Virus record (IMG/VR): IMGVR_UViG_3300009177_000096
Coordinates: 1 to 29,256 of that record
Source: a virus
DNA length: 29,256 nucleotides
Strand: one strand, 5' to 3'
The translations under genes were made by a program, and so were the position numbers. Positions 16,691-22,638 of the stretch are shown piece by piece (position 1 is the first letter of the stretch; each line of letters opens with the position of its first letter). The notes under the pieces are model-generated. The model did not search any database and was not told the DNA's origin. It saw nothing but the letters and a program-made list of their open reading frames with translations.

Positions 16691-16705
16691 GGCCTCGATC
16701 AGGCC
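16691..16705. terminator. Possible hairpin between convergent genes
   Basis: GGCCT (16691-16695), CGATC loop, AGGCC (16701-16705) is a perfect 5-bp hairpin between the last late gene and the minus-strand block. No U-run follows on either strand, so it is at best a weak terminator. It includes the stop codon of the minus-strand gene. Confidence 0.25.
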
Positions 16706-16923
16706 CCCGCCGTCCTGGCCTGTTCTTTCCGATAGGCGCGGATCGGCGTGCCCTCGGCATCGAGCACGACCAGGATGAATCCGTGCGCGTAGGCAGATTC
16801 CAATTCGACGTCCCAGGTTTCGCCGTCATTCAAGGTCATGATGTTCGCCGGTGCGCGTTCGCCGCGCAACGCCGCCAGGGCCTCGTCGAGGGGAAAGGCA
16901 GTCGGCGGCGTGTGTGGTGTCAT
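16699..16923 (-). CDS. Small accessory protein, function unknown
   Basis: A 74-aa acidic protein is chosen from ATG at 16923, because its start overlaps the preceding gene's stop as ATGA; a longer frame upstream is non-coding-like. Features: FPLDEALAALRGERAPANIM near the start, then a beta-like WDVELESAYAHGFILVVLDAEGTPIRAYR. It is the last of four co-directional small genes between the late genes and attP. I know of no family. Confidence 0.6.
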   Translation of the reverse strand: MTPHTPPTAFPLDEALAALRGERAPANIMTLNDGETWDVELESAYAHGFILVVLDAEGTPIRAYRKEQARTAGA

Positions 16924-17333
16924 CAGGAAGCATCCAACTGCCGCAGCACGCGGGACAGACGATATCGTTCGCCTGATCGGAGCGTGCGATCGCCCTGCGT
17001 TTTCTTCCAGGCTTTTTTCAGGCGCCGCGGGACGTTGAAATACGTCTCGACCATCGCGATGAGGCGCGCATGGCCGCGCAGCGCGTCGAGTCGGCTCGTA
17101 TACCGTTCCTGCCACCCATCGAACACACCGCCGAAGATCATCGATTCCCACAACACCGGCGGCCCGCCCATCCACGCATGATCGAGCGCCAAGAACACCG
17201 TCGAGATCGCGACGCCGCGACGCACGGCGTCACGCAAGACGCGGCGATCGTGTGTCTCGAACCACAGCGCCCACGTCAGCACGTCCTCCACGGCTTGGGG
17301 TTCGCCGTCGTCGTCGAGAATCCAGTGAAGCAT
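16923..17333 (-). CDS. Conserved small phage protein, function unknown
   Basis: This 136-aa protein contains WILDDDGEPQAVEDVLTWALWFE near the start, VAISTVFLALDHAWMGGPPVLWESMIFGG in the middle (V-S-T-V-F-L-x-L-D-H with GPP-x-L-x-E-S/T-M-x-F) and RYTSRLDALRGHARLI. Proteins with this pattern are widespread in tailed phages and their role is unknown to me. I chose ATG 17333 because it overlaps the preceding stop as ATGA; ATG 17339 is also possible. A basic tail of Lys/Arg follows the conserved core. Confidence 0.7.
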   Translation of the reverse strand: MLHWILDDDGEPQAVEDVLTWALWFETHDRRVLRDAVRRGVAISTVFLALDHAWMGGPPVLWESMIFGGVFDGWQERYTSRLDALRGHARLIAMVETYFNVPRRLKKAWKKTQGDRTLRSGERYRLSRVLRQLDAS

Positions 17334-17818
17334 CAGCATTTGCCATCGTCGAGGCGATCGTCGTCGCCGCGCCGCAGCATCTCGAGGATCGCTGGCGCGT
17401 CCGCGAAGTAAGCCCGCACGTGCTCCAGAAACATGACGCCGGTGCGTTGGCTGCCCGCACGTGCGGCGATGTTCGGATGCCGAAGGGCGAGCTGGATGAG
17501 CGCGGCTAACTGAAACGCAGAAGGCGGCTGCAGCACCATCTCGAGGGTCGCGTCGCGCACCCCCATCTCGTGTGCCGCGGTGAGGATCAATGTATCGTCG
17601 TCCATCGCGGGCGGAAACGTTGAAGCCTTCGCCAGCGCCACCGCGACCTCGTTGACTTTCACGATGTTCGCCTTGGCCACGATCCGATCCGCCTCGGCGC
17701 GTTCGTAGTGCCCGGCCTTAGCGAGCACGCTCGTGTAGCCCCACCCGCCTGGTCCCCACCAGGCATCGTGTTCATACGACCAGATCAGCCAGCGATCGTC
17801 ATCAGGGTTGTTGTTCAT
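17333..17818 (-). CDS. Phage accessory protein with conserved N-terminal motif, function unknown
   Basis: The 161 aa start with RWLIWSYEHDAWWGPGGWGYTSVLAKAGHYERAEADRIVAKANI, a compact aromatic domain I recall from many phage and prophage hypothetical proteins (LIWS-EH-AWW-P-GYT...AG-Y...A). A helical stretch with FQLAALIQLALRHP follows. The ATG at 17818 starts inside the end of the small Cys-rich gene. An upstream extension to 17860 is out of character and is not used. Role unknown. Confidence 0.7.
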   Translation of the reverse strand: MNNNPDDDRWLIWSYEHDAWWGPGGWGYTSVLAKAGHYERAEADRIVAKANIVKVNEVAVALAKASTFPPAMDDDTLILTAAHEMGVRDATLEMVLQPPSAFQLAALIQLALRHPNIAARAGSQRTGVMFLEHVRAYFADAPAILEMLRRGDDDRLDDGKC

Positions 17819-17909
17819 TCGGCTTAGTGACCAGACATCTAGCGCAGACCAGGTAACCACGGCCCTGAAGCCAACAGTGGCCGAACCAGCGACACCACCA
17901 CTTCTTCAT
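17802..17909 (-). CDS. Tiny Cys-rich, zinc-ribbon-like protein
   Basis: This 35-aa open frame begins MKKWWCRWFGHCW and continues with GYLVCARCLVTKPNE. The C-x-x-x-x-H ... C-x-x-C pattern is that of short zinc-binding phage proteins. The same frame runs upstream to an ATG at 17975 (57 aa in all), but that extra part reads like non-coding DNA and contains the left arm repeat. It overlaps the next gene by 17 bases, so the four genes look like one leftward unit. Function unknown. The assignment rests on the motif and the overlap. Confidence 0.55.
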   Translation of the reverse strand: MKKWWCRWFGHCWLQGRGYLVCARCLVTKPNEQQP

Positions 17910-17935
17910 GTCAGCACTCACATTGGACACGAAGT

Positions 17936-17957
17936 TGGGGTGGCTACCGGGGTGGCT
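17936..17957. repeat. Left copy of attP direct repeat (putative integrase arm site)
   Basis: This 22-base unit, whose core is GGGGTGGCTACCGG followed by a second GTGGCT, is repeated in the same orientation at 18196-18217 with one mismatch. Each unit contains two GTGGCT half-units. The pair lies on both sides of the tRNA-derived core, as integrase or accessory-factor arm sites do. A relic of an integrase 3' end is an alternative, since the minus strand here reads ATPVATP. Confidence 0.55.
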
Positions 17958-18093
17958 GTAGCAAAATGGCGACATGCGGATTTACTAGGAAAAACGTGGT
18001 GTTTTCAATTGCTCACCAACGAGGGCCAAAACAGGAAGTTGCCGTTTTTCTTAATGTTTTGGCTCATTATCAGCAGTTCCTGATGATTGGCTG

Positions 18094-18142
18094 GTGGTCT
18101 GCAAAACCTCCACCCCCGGTTCAAATCCGGGCGGCGCCTCCA
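18094..18142 (+). other. attP core: 3' part of a tRNA-Cys(GCA) gene
   Basis: On the plus strand there is an anticodon arm with loop CTGCAAA (18099-18105, anticodon GCA, four of five stem pairs). Next comes a T-arm with stem CCCGG/CCGGG around loop TTCAAAT (18115-18131), then an acceptor 3' strand CGGCGCC, discriminator T and CCA (18132-18142). No matching 5' acceptor GGCGCCG or D-arm precedes it, so this is a fragment and not a working tRNA gene. Tyrosine integrases often insert into tRNA 3' ends, with the phage copy restoring the gene. The flanking AT-richer 17976-18093 has no gene and is probably arm/accessory-protein DNA; a weak leftward promoter (TTGAAA, 15 bases, TAGTAA) may lie at 17982-18008. 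Confidence 0.8.
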
Positions 18143-19293
18143 AATTTCCTAACCTTTTTCAGTGAAGCCGGACCATCGGTGCCCGTATGAGCCTCTGGGG
18201 TGGCTACCGGTGTGGCTACGGAGGCCGGAACCAACCCCTCGAGACGGGCCGCCGCCTCGGTCAGATCGCTAGCACTCACGATGTTGTAGCGCGCGAAGAC
18301 GGACCGGGTCAGGTGCCCGGCGAGCTTCATCGCATGCGCCTCTGGCACCCCGGCCCGCGTCATGTTCCGGATCGCCGTGCGCCGAAAGTCGTGCGGGATC
18401 CGCCCCGGGCACTGGGCCGCCTGGCAGGCCGCCTTCCAGGCCTTGTTGAAGCGCAGAATCGGCTTCGGATACTTCCGTCCGCCCCGCCCCTTGGCGACCA
18501 TCCGGAAGAAGACCCAGGGGCAGACGTATCCCGCCGCGACGGCGGCCGTGCGGGCGGTCAGGCGATCGAGCAGCAAGGCCCGGAGATCGGCCGTCAGCGG
18601 AAACACGCGCGGCTCGCCGTTCTTCGTCTCGCCGGGATCGAGTCGGATCTCATTGGCCTCGAAGTCGACGTGCCGCCACTCGCGCGTCAGCACTTCGCTG
18701 TCAATGCGCCAGCCGGTGAGATAGGCAAAGGTCACGACCGGCTGTAATGCCGTGGGGAGGTGCGCGCGCATGCTTTCGAAGGCGGCGCGTTCAAAGAATC
18801 CCGCCCGGGCATTCCGTTCGCGCAACCGGGGAATGTGCGGCTGATAGAGCAGGCGCCCGCTCTGGACGCACAGCGTGAACATGCGGCGCAGGATGGCGAG
18901 CTCCCGATTGACGAGCGCCGCTGACGCCCCGGCGGTGCGTCTGTCGGACGTGTAGAGGGCGATCCGGTCGGGCGTGATCTCTGCCATGCGCCATCCGCCG
19001 AAGGCCGGTGTGAGGTGCAGTCGGATGCGGATCTGTTGCTTGCCGAGCGACGAATACTCGTTATTGCGGTAGTCGGCCTCGAGGAGCTCGACGGCCTCCT
19101 CGAATGTGATTTTGCCGACGCCCGCCGCCACAGGCAGACCGCGGTCTTTGTCGGTTTCCTTCGCGTCGGCCATCTTCTGGGCCTTCCGACGGTCAGACGT
19201 GCCGGTCGATTCGCGCACCCGCGTGCCGCGGCCGGCGACGTAATACTGCATCATGTAGATCTGCTTGCCGGGCGTCCGGTAGATCGAAGCCAC
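18121..19293 (-). CDS. int: Tyrosine integrase
   Basis: This 390-aa site-specific recombinase should insert and excise the phage. Candidate catalytic residues are R196 (TGWRIDSEV), K224 (TKNGEPRV), H301 and R304 (IPHDFRRTA), H327 (LAGH) and nucleophile Y336 (FARYNI). The N-terminal arm-binding domain (YRTPGKQIYMMQYYVAGRGTRVRESTGT) and a core-binding SAM-like domain (62-155) are in place. Start GTG 19293 has a strong AGGAGGA site. The 54 residues after Y336 are unusual. The segment VATPVATP is encoded by the right arm repeat, and the final GGAARI and stop are encoded by the tRNA-derived core. The gene is the last of the leftward lysogeny operon. Confidence 0.95.
   Translation of the reverse strand: MASIYRTPGKQIYMMQYYVAGRGTRVRESTGTSDRRKAQKMADAKETDKDRGLPVAAGVGKITFEEAVELLEADYRNNEYSSLGKQQIRIRLHLTPAFGGWRMAEITPDRIALYTSDRRTAGASAALVNRELAILRRMFTLCVQSGRLLYQPHIPRLRERNARAGFFERAAFESMRAHLPTALQPVVTFAYLTGWRIDSEVLTREWRHVDFEANEIRLDPGETKNGEPRVFPLTADLRALLLDRLTARTAAVAAGYVCPWVFFRMVAKGRGGRKYPKPILRFNKAWKAACQAAQCPGRIPHDFRRTAIRNMTRAGVPEAHAMKLAGHLTRSVFARYNIVSASDLTEAAARLEGLVPASVATPVATPEAHTGTDGPASLKKVRKFGGAARI
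18196..18217. repeat. Right copy of attP direct repeat, inside int
   Basis: This unit matches 17936-17957 at 21 of 22 bases in the same orientation and lies in the C-terminal coding part of int. Left and right copies are exactly 260 bases apart and flank the tRNA-Cys core. They are candidate arm-type binding sites for Int. The copy also encodes the ATPVATP protein segment. Confidence 0.55.
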
Positions 19294-19296
19294 GTG

Positions 19297-19602
19297 TCAT
19301 TCCTCCTGTTGGGTGTCGCGATGGGGATCGGTCGCGGGGTCATGCAGGAGCCCCCGGCGGCTCTCCTGTCGTTGATCGAGATGCGCCGTCAAGGCTTCGA
19401 CGATCCGGACATCTTCCACACTGAATCCCTGCAACCGCTCGGCGATTTGCTGGCGCACGTCGTTCGTCACGATGCGCTGCACACTCCGTTCGATCTCAAG
19501 GACGAGGGCAGGCCGGGTCTGAAGCAAGAGTTGAACGAGCGTGATCAGCCGCTGGGCGCACGCGCGCGCCTCCAGGTCATCGGGTCGCAAGGACGATGAC
19601 AC
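19297..19602 (-). CDS. Small lysogeny-operon protein, function unknown
   Basis: The 101-aa product is helical and charged (ARACAQRLITLVQLLLQTRPALVLEIERSVQRIV; DVRQQIAERLQGFSVEDVRIVEALTAHLDQ) with a His/Asp/Glu-rich tail. The GTG start at 19602 follows the preceding stop by 4 bases, and the stop lies 3 bases before the int start, so the genes are tightly coupled. No family recognised. It may be a regulator or directionality helper, but nothing shows this. Confidence 0.6.
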   Translation of the reverse strand: MSSSLRPDDLEARACAQRLITLVQLLLQTRPALVLEIERSVQRIVTNDVRQQIAERLQGFSVEDVRIVEALTAHLDQRQESRRGLLHDPATDPHRDTQQEE

Positions 19603-19606
19603 CGGG

Positions 19607-19960
19607 CTATGAGGCCACCGACAGATCGCCGCACATGTCCCGGAGCATGTCCATCAAGTGTTGATGCTCCGGACTTTCTAGATAGCCTCGTAGCTGGCGG
19701 ATGCGTTCGAGTGCGAGGTCGGTGTCGGCAATCCGCAGGGGTTGGGTCACGCCATCGTCGTCATCGGAGGGCGGCATCCAATCGTCGATGCTGCGCTCGA
19801 TCAAAAGAGCGGCGTCTGGATCGCGCTGGCCGAGCACGGGCAGTTTGTCGATCGATCGCTGGACGCTGACCCGCACATCGGCCCTGAGCCTCGCTTTGGC
19901 GGGCCGGGGATCAGGGATCGTGGCGAGGCGGGTGAACTCGACGACGTGACTCTTCGGCAT
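19607..19960 (-). CDS. Small lysogeny-operon protein, function unknown
   Basis: The 117-aa protein begins MPKSHVVEFTRLATIPDPRPAKARLRADVRVSVQRSIDKLPVLG, has an acidic DDDD segment and ends in a helical RIRQLRGYLESPEHQHLMDMLRDMC. It sits between the repressor (43 bases upstream) and the next small gene (4 bases downstream). I do not recognise a family. The Arg-rich N-terminus could bind nucleic acid. Confidence 0.6.
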   Translation of the reverse strand: MPKSHVVEFTRLATIPDPRPAKARLRADVRVSVQRSIDKLPVLGQRDPDAALLIERSIDDWMPPSDDDDGVTQPLRIADTDLALERIRQLRGYLESPEHQHLMDMLRDMCGDLSVAS

Positions 19961-20003
19961 GCGCCAACCCTCCGTGTTTGCTGACCGTGGATCACCGGCT
20001 GTC

Positions 20004-20465
20004 CTATCGACGCTTCTTCGCCTCTTCGGCGCGTTGGGCCGCTTCCTGCGCGGCGAGCTGCAGCATCAATGTTTCTTGGCGGTGGGCATTGAGCCGCTCG
20101 ATGCGATCGAGCAAGGCCACACCGGCGTCGATCTCTTGCGTCAGGAGCAAGCGTTCGATGCGCAGTCGCGTGCGGGTGGGTGCCAGCGTATACGCGCGTG
20201 CGATCTTTAGCGCCTCGTCGTGTAAGCCCTCCAGGCGCGGATCATCGGCGCTGATGGGCTCGTCGGGACGCTCGAGCATGGCCGTCGTGGTGCCCAGGGC
20301 CTCGACGATGCGCTCATACTCTCCGCGCCGCGTGCCTCGGCGCGCGGTCTCCAGGCCACTGATCGTATTCGGCGCGACGTGTGCGAGCGGTGCCAACTGC
20401 TTTTGCGTCAACTTGAGTTTTTGACGCAGCGCACGCACCCTGGCGCCAATCACGGCCGGATCCAT
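20004..20465 (-). CDS. CI-like lysogeny repressor, short form without a peptidase domain
   Basis: Residues 1-60 are a helix-turn-helix XRE/Cro-CI domain: VIGARVRALRQKLKLTQKQLAPLAHVAPNTISGLE (HTH at about 19-41). The C-terminal part is a charged helical region, ending QEAAQRAEEAKKRR, that probably mediates dimerisation. At 153 aa it is shorter than lambda CI and has no LexA-like S24 peptidase, so induction would differ from RecA-driven cleavage. The gene is divergent from the Cro-like gene across a promoter region. I chose ATG 20465; ATG 20516 or TTG 20522 would add 17-19 residues. Likely it represses the rightward promoter. Confidence 0.75.
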   Translation of the reverse strand: MDPAVIGARVRALRQKLKLTQKQLAPLAHVAPNTISGLETARRGTRRGEYERIVEALGTTTAMLERPDEPISADDPRLEGLHDEALKIARAYTLAPTRTRLRIERLLLTQEIDAGVALLDRIERLNAHRQETLMLQLAAQEAAQRAEEAKKRR

Positions 20466-20539
20466 GCCGTTATATTTCAGATCGGCCGGCTCTGATGCAA
20501 CAGCAAGTCTTAGCATTCGCAAGTAGTTACGATAGATTC

Positions 20540-20568
20540 GCTATACACGATAGCTGAGGTGTTGACAA
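20540..20568 (-). promoter_or_regulatory. Leftward promoter for the repressor-integrase operon
   Basis: On the minus strand, TTGTCA (20563-20568) is followed after 17 bases by TATAGC (20540-20545), a plausible sigma-70 type promoter (-35 at five of six, -10 at four of six). The start of transcription would be near 20533. It would drive the repressor, the two small genes and int. Its -35 overlaps the rightward -35. Confidence 0.6.
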
Positions 20569-20591
20569 AACGCAAATTGCTGCGCTAGAGT
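20562..20591 (+). promoter_or_regulatory. Rightward early promoter
   Basis: TTGACA (20562-20567) is followed after 18 bases by TAGAGT (20586-20591). The -35 is a consensus match and the -10 matches four of six. It would drive the Cro-like gene and the early operon. A half-site overlaps the end of the -10, so a bound repressor would block it. Confidence 0.65.
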
Positions 20592-20622
20592 TGCGTCCCA
20601 TAGTTAAGCTAGAAACGCAACT

Positions 20623-20850
20623 ATGGAACTCAAGAAATTCCGGCGTATCGCGGGCCTCACCCAAGGACAACTCGCCAAGAAGTCCGGCGTGGACGTCACG
20701 CTGATTTCGCGACTCGAGCGTGGCCGACGGCGGACGGCCGCCTACGAGACCATCGTGCGCTTGGCGCGTGCGTTGAATCTCGAGCCAGAGGAATTGATGC
20801 CCGTGGACTTCGTGGCGACCGACGGAGGGCCTCGTGCAAGTGCCCACTGA
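20623..20850 (+). CDS. Cro-like transcriptional regulator
   Basis: The 75-aa protein is a single XRE-family helix-turn-helix domain: FRRIAGLTQGQLAKKSGVDVTLISRLERG (HTH about 12-34), with a helical support YETIVRLARALNLEPEELMP. It has no extra domain. It is the first gene of the early operon, divergent from the CI-like repressor, the usual position for Cro. It would compete for the ACGCAA operators. No Shine-Dalgarno site precedes it. Confidence 0.85.
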   Translation: MELKKFRRIAGLTQGQLAKKSGVDVTLISRLERGRRRTAAYETIVRLARALNLEPEELMPVDFVATDGGPRASAH

Positions 20851-21109
20851 TCGCGCCGATGCCCTCGACCGGGCCAAGGCCGGCGAGCTCCTCGGACCGA
20901 TGGACATGGCCGGCATCTGGGGAATCGGCCCGAGTCGTTTCAACGCCCTCAACCAGGCGGGGAAGTTCGATCGCTTCAAGGTGAAGCCCGCGATCGGGCC
21001 GCGCTGTTTCTCCGGCGTCAAGGTGCATCGATATCTCCAGGGCGACGACATCGACGAGCCGTCGCCGGCAGGACGGACCGTGTTCGATCGGCAGCGGCGG
21101 CACGCATGA
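20834..21109 (+). CDS. Small winged-helix, excisionase-like protein
   Basis: The 91-aa protein starts at GTG 20834 with a GGAGGG site and overlaps the Cro-like gene by 17 bases. LGPMDMAGIWGIGPSRFNALNQAGKFDRFKVKPAIGPRCFSGVKVHRYLQG is a helix-turn-helix followed by a wing-like turn and a Y-L-x-G, the plan of MerR-like excisionases and phage DNA-binding proteins. It could control excision or transcription. The excisionase role is inferred from its fold and position. Confidence 0.55.
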   Translation: MQVPTDRADALDRAKAGELLGPMDMAGIWGIGPSRFNALNQAGKFDRFKVKPAIGPRCFSGVKVHRYLQGDDIDEPSPAGRTVFDRQRRHA

Positions 21110-21258
21110 CGGCCACCTTGGTCGTGGCGGTCGCGGTGGGGATCTGGGTCGTCGGCCGGCTGCTGCTGCCGCGCCGCGATCGGGACCTCTCCGTCGGCGC
21201 CATGTCCGATAACTGGCGCCGCGACCATCTCTACACCGACGGCAAGCTCGGACGCTGA
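21106..21258 (+). CDS. Small single-pass membrane protein
   Basis: The 50-aa protein starts at ATG 21106, overlapping the preceding stop as ATGA. Residues 3-22 (ATLVVAVAVGIWVVGRLLLP) form a transmembrane segment followed by a basic RRDRD stretch, so the tail probably lies in the cytoplasm. Such short proteins are common in phage early operons and may modify the host membrane. No specific function is known. Confidence 0.6.
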   Translation: MTATLVVAVAVGIWVVGRLLLPRRDRDLSVGAMSDNWRRDHLYTDGKLGR

Positions 21259-21268
21259 GGGGCACCGG

Positions 21269-21466
21269 ATGACGAAGAACTGTTGTTTCCGCTGCCGCTA
21301 CTGGGAACCACCCGACGAGGACAACCCCGGCGAGTGTCGACGCAATCCGCCAACGATCGATTTCGTCGGCGATGAGAAGCGGACGGCGTGGCCCGTCACA
21401 GAATCCGGCGATTGGTGCGGCGAGTTCGATCCCAAGAAGGAGCAGACCGATGTCGTCACCGACTGA
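21269..21466 (+). CDS. Cys-rich putative metal-binding early protein
   Basis: This 65-aa protein has Cys at CCFRCRYW, in GECRRNPP and in DWCGEF. Proteins with CxxCxYW...CRRxPP...WCGEF are found in many phages and bacteria. A bound Zn ion is likely but the role is unknown. The GAGGGG before the ATG is a ribosome site. It overlaps the next start. Confidence 0.7.
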   Translation: MTKNCCFRCRYWEPPDEDNPGECRRNPPTIDFVGDEKRTAWPVTESGDWCGEFDPKKEQTDVVTD

Positions 21467-22421
21467 TCTCGCCGTCATCGACCGCGGCACGGGCACGTCC
21501 ATCGCCGAGATGCAAGCGCGCGGCGTGAAGATTCGCCAGGTCATGGCCAACGTGCTCGAGGAGGGCAAGGACTACGGCCGCATTCCCGGCACGGACAAAC
21601 CGACGCTCTACAAACCGGGCGCGGAGAAACTCTGTTTGACGTTCTCGCTCGCGCCCGTGCAGCCGACCGTCGACGACCTCTCGACGCCCGACGCCGTGCG
21701 TTATCGCGTGGCCGTCCCCATCGAAGCGCCTGACGGGCGCGTGCTCGCGGTCGGCATCGGCGAGTGCTCGACCGACGAGGAGAAATACCGCTGGCGCCGT
21801 CCGGTCTGCGATGAGGAATACGACGAGACGCCCGCCGAGCTGCGGCGCCTGAAGTGGTTTCGCGGCAAAGGCGGCGACTTCTATCAGGGCAAGCAACTCC
21901 GCACGTCGCCCGCCGACCTCGCCAACACGGTTCTGAAGATGGCGCACAAGCGCGCGCTCATCGCCGCGACGCTGCTGGCGACCGGCGCCTCGAGCGTCTT
22001 CAATCAGGATCTCGCCGACTTCGCCGAGGAGCTCCGCGACAACGTGCTCGAGGACGACGAGCCGGCCGCGCCGCCGAAGCGCGTGCAACGCACCTCGGAG
22101 CGGCCGGCCTCCACATCAGGAGGGCTCGTCACGCCGCCGTTGAAGGTGAAAGACGTGCGCGTGTTCGGCCAGCGGAAAGACAACTACGCGGTCACGCTGA
22201 TCGGCGTGCCGATCGAATACACCACGAAGGACGCGGCCGTGGCGCTCGAGCTCGAGAAGTTCAAGGGGACCGATCACCTCGTGCAGATCACCTACGTCGA
22301 CAACCCGTCGGGCGACAAGGTCTATCACAACATCAAATCGTTCACGGTCGTCGAGCCCACGGCGCCGGCCGCCGCCACCACGCCGCCGCCGACGGCCGGC
22401 GAGATCCCCTTCAGCCGGTGA
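21450..22421 (+). CDS. Phage early DNA-metabolism protein, function uncertain
   Basis: The 323-aa protein starts at ATG 21450 after AAGGAG. Residues 20-185 contain MANVLEEGKDYGRIPGTDKPTLYKPGAEKLCLTF, a VGIGECSTDEEKYRWR strand and ADLANTVLKMAHKRALIAATLLATGAS. That pattern (DYG-IPGT-KPTLxKPGAEKL) marks a widespread phage and prophage family found near recombination or replication genes. A linker of Pro/Glu follows, then a compact beta-rich domain (230-300) that could be an OB-fold. It ends in EIPFSR, which recalls the acidic IPF tip of single-strand DNA-binding proteins. A role in single-strand DNA handling is inferred only. Confidence 0.6.
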   Translation: MSSPTDLAVIDRGTGTSIAEMQARGVKIRQVMANVLEEGKDYGRIPGTDKPTLYKPGAEKLCLTFSLAPVQPTVDDLSTPDAVRYRVAVPIEAPDGRVLAVGIGECSTDEEKYRWRRPVCDEEYDETPAELRRLKWFRGKGGDFYQGKQLRTSPADLANTVLKMAHKRALIAATLLATGASSVFNQDLADFAEELRDNVLEDDEPAAPPKRVQRTSERPASTSGGLVTPPLKVKDVRVFGQRKDNYAVTLIGVPIEYTTKDAAVALELEKFKGTDHLVQITYVDNPSGDKVYHNIKSFTVVEPTAPAAATTPPPTAGEIPFSR

Positions 22422-22425
22422 GCCC

Positions 22426-22638
22426 ATGCCGACCGATGACGAGCTCACCCGGGCGACGGTGCACGACCATCAACGCGCGGGTGAGCGCGGCGAACGCTTG
22501 CGCCTGTTGACCAATTCGATCATGACGATGACCGCGACCTGGCGGCACGACACGCGCACGATGCGCCTGGCGATCTTTCATCTGCTCGCCGATGACATCT
22601 ACGGCAACCGGGCCATCGACATTCCCGAGGACCTGTGA
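22426..22638 (+). CDS. Small early protein, function unknown
   Basis: This 70-aa protein has a helical profile with conserved-looking TATWRHDTRTMRLAIFHLLADDIYGN. It starts 5 bases after the previous stop, and its stop overlaps the next GTG. It lies next to nuclease and DNA-metabolism genes. I recognise no family. Confidence 0.55.
   Translation: MPTDDELTRATVHDHQRAGERGERLRLLTNSIMTMTATWRHDTRTMRLAIFHLLADDIYGNRAIDIPEDL

Larger units (their letters stand above)
20517..20620. promoter_or_regulatory. Operator region of the genetic switch
   Basis: Half-sites ACGCAA/TTGCGT occur at 20570-20575, 20591-20596 (inverted) and 20615-20620, and a near match TCGCAA at 20517-20522 beside the repressor start. 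A further inverted repeat, GCTAT (20540-20544) with ATAGC (20550-20554), overlaps the leftward -10. The repeats cover both divergent promoters, as expected for sites shared by the CI-like and Cro-like proteins. Confidence 0.55.

Noticed and set aside
18094-18142. A complete tRNA-Cys gene.
   Set aside because: No 5' acceptor strand or D-arm is present upstream, so only the 3' part is there; it is called an attachment core.
19609-19984. Plus-strand frames of 80-86 codons in the lysogeny operon.
   Set aside because: They face well-coupled minus-strand genes and have no motif or ribosome site.
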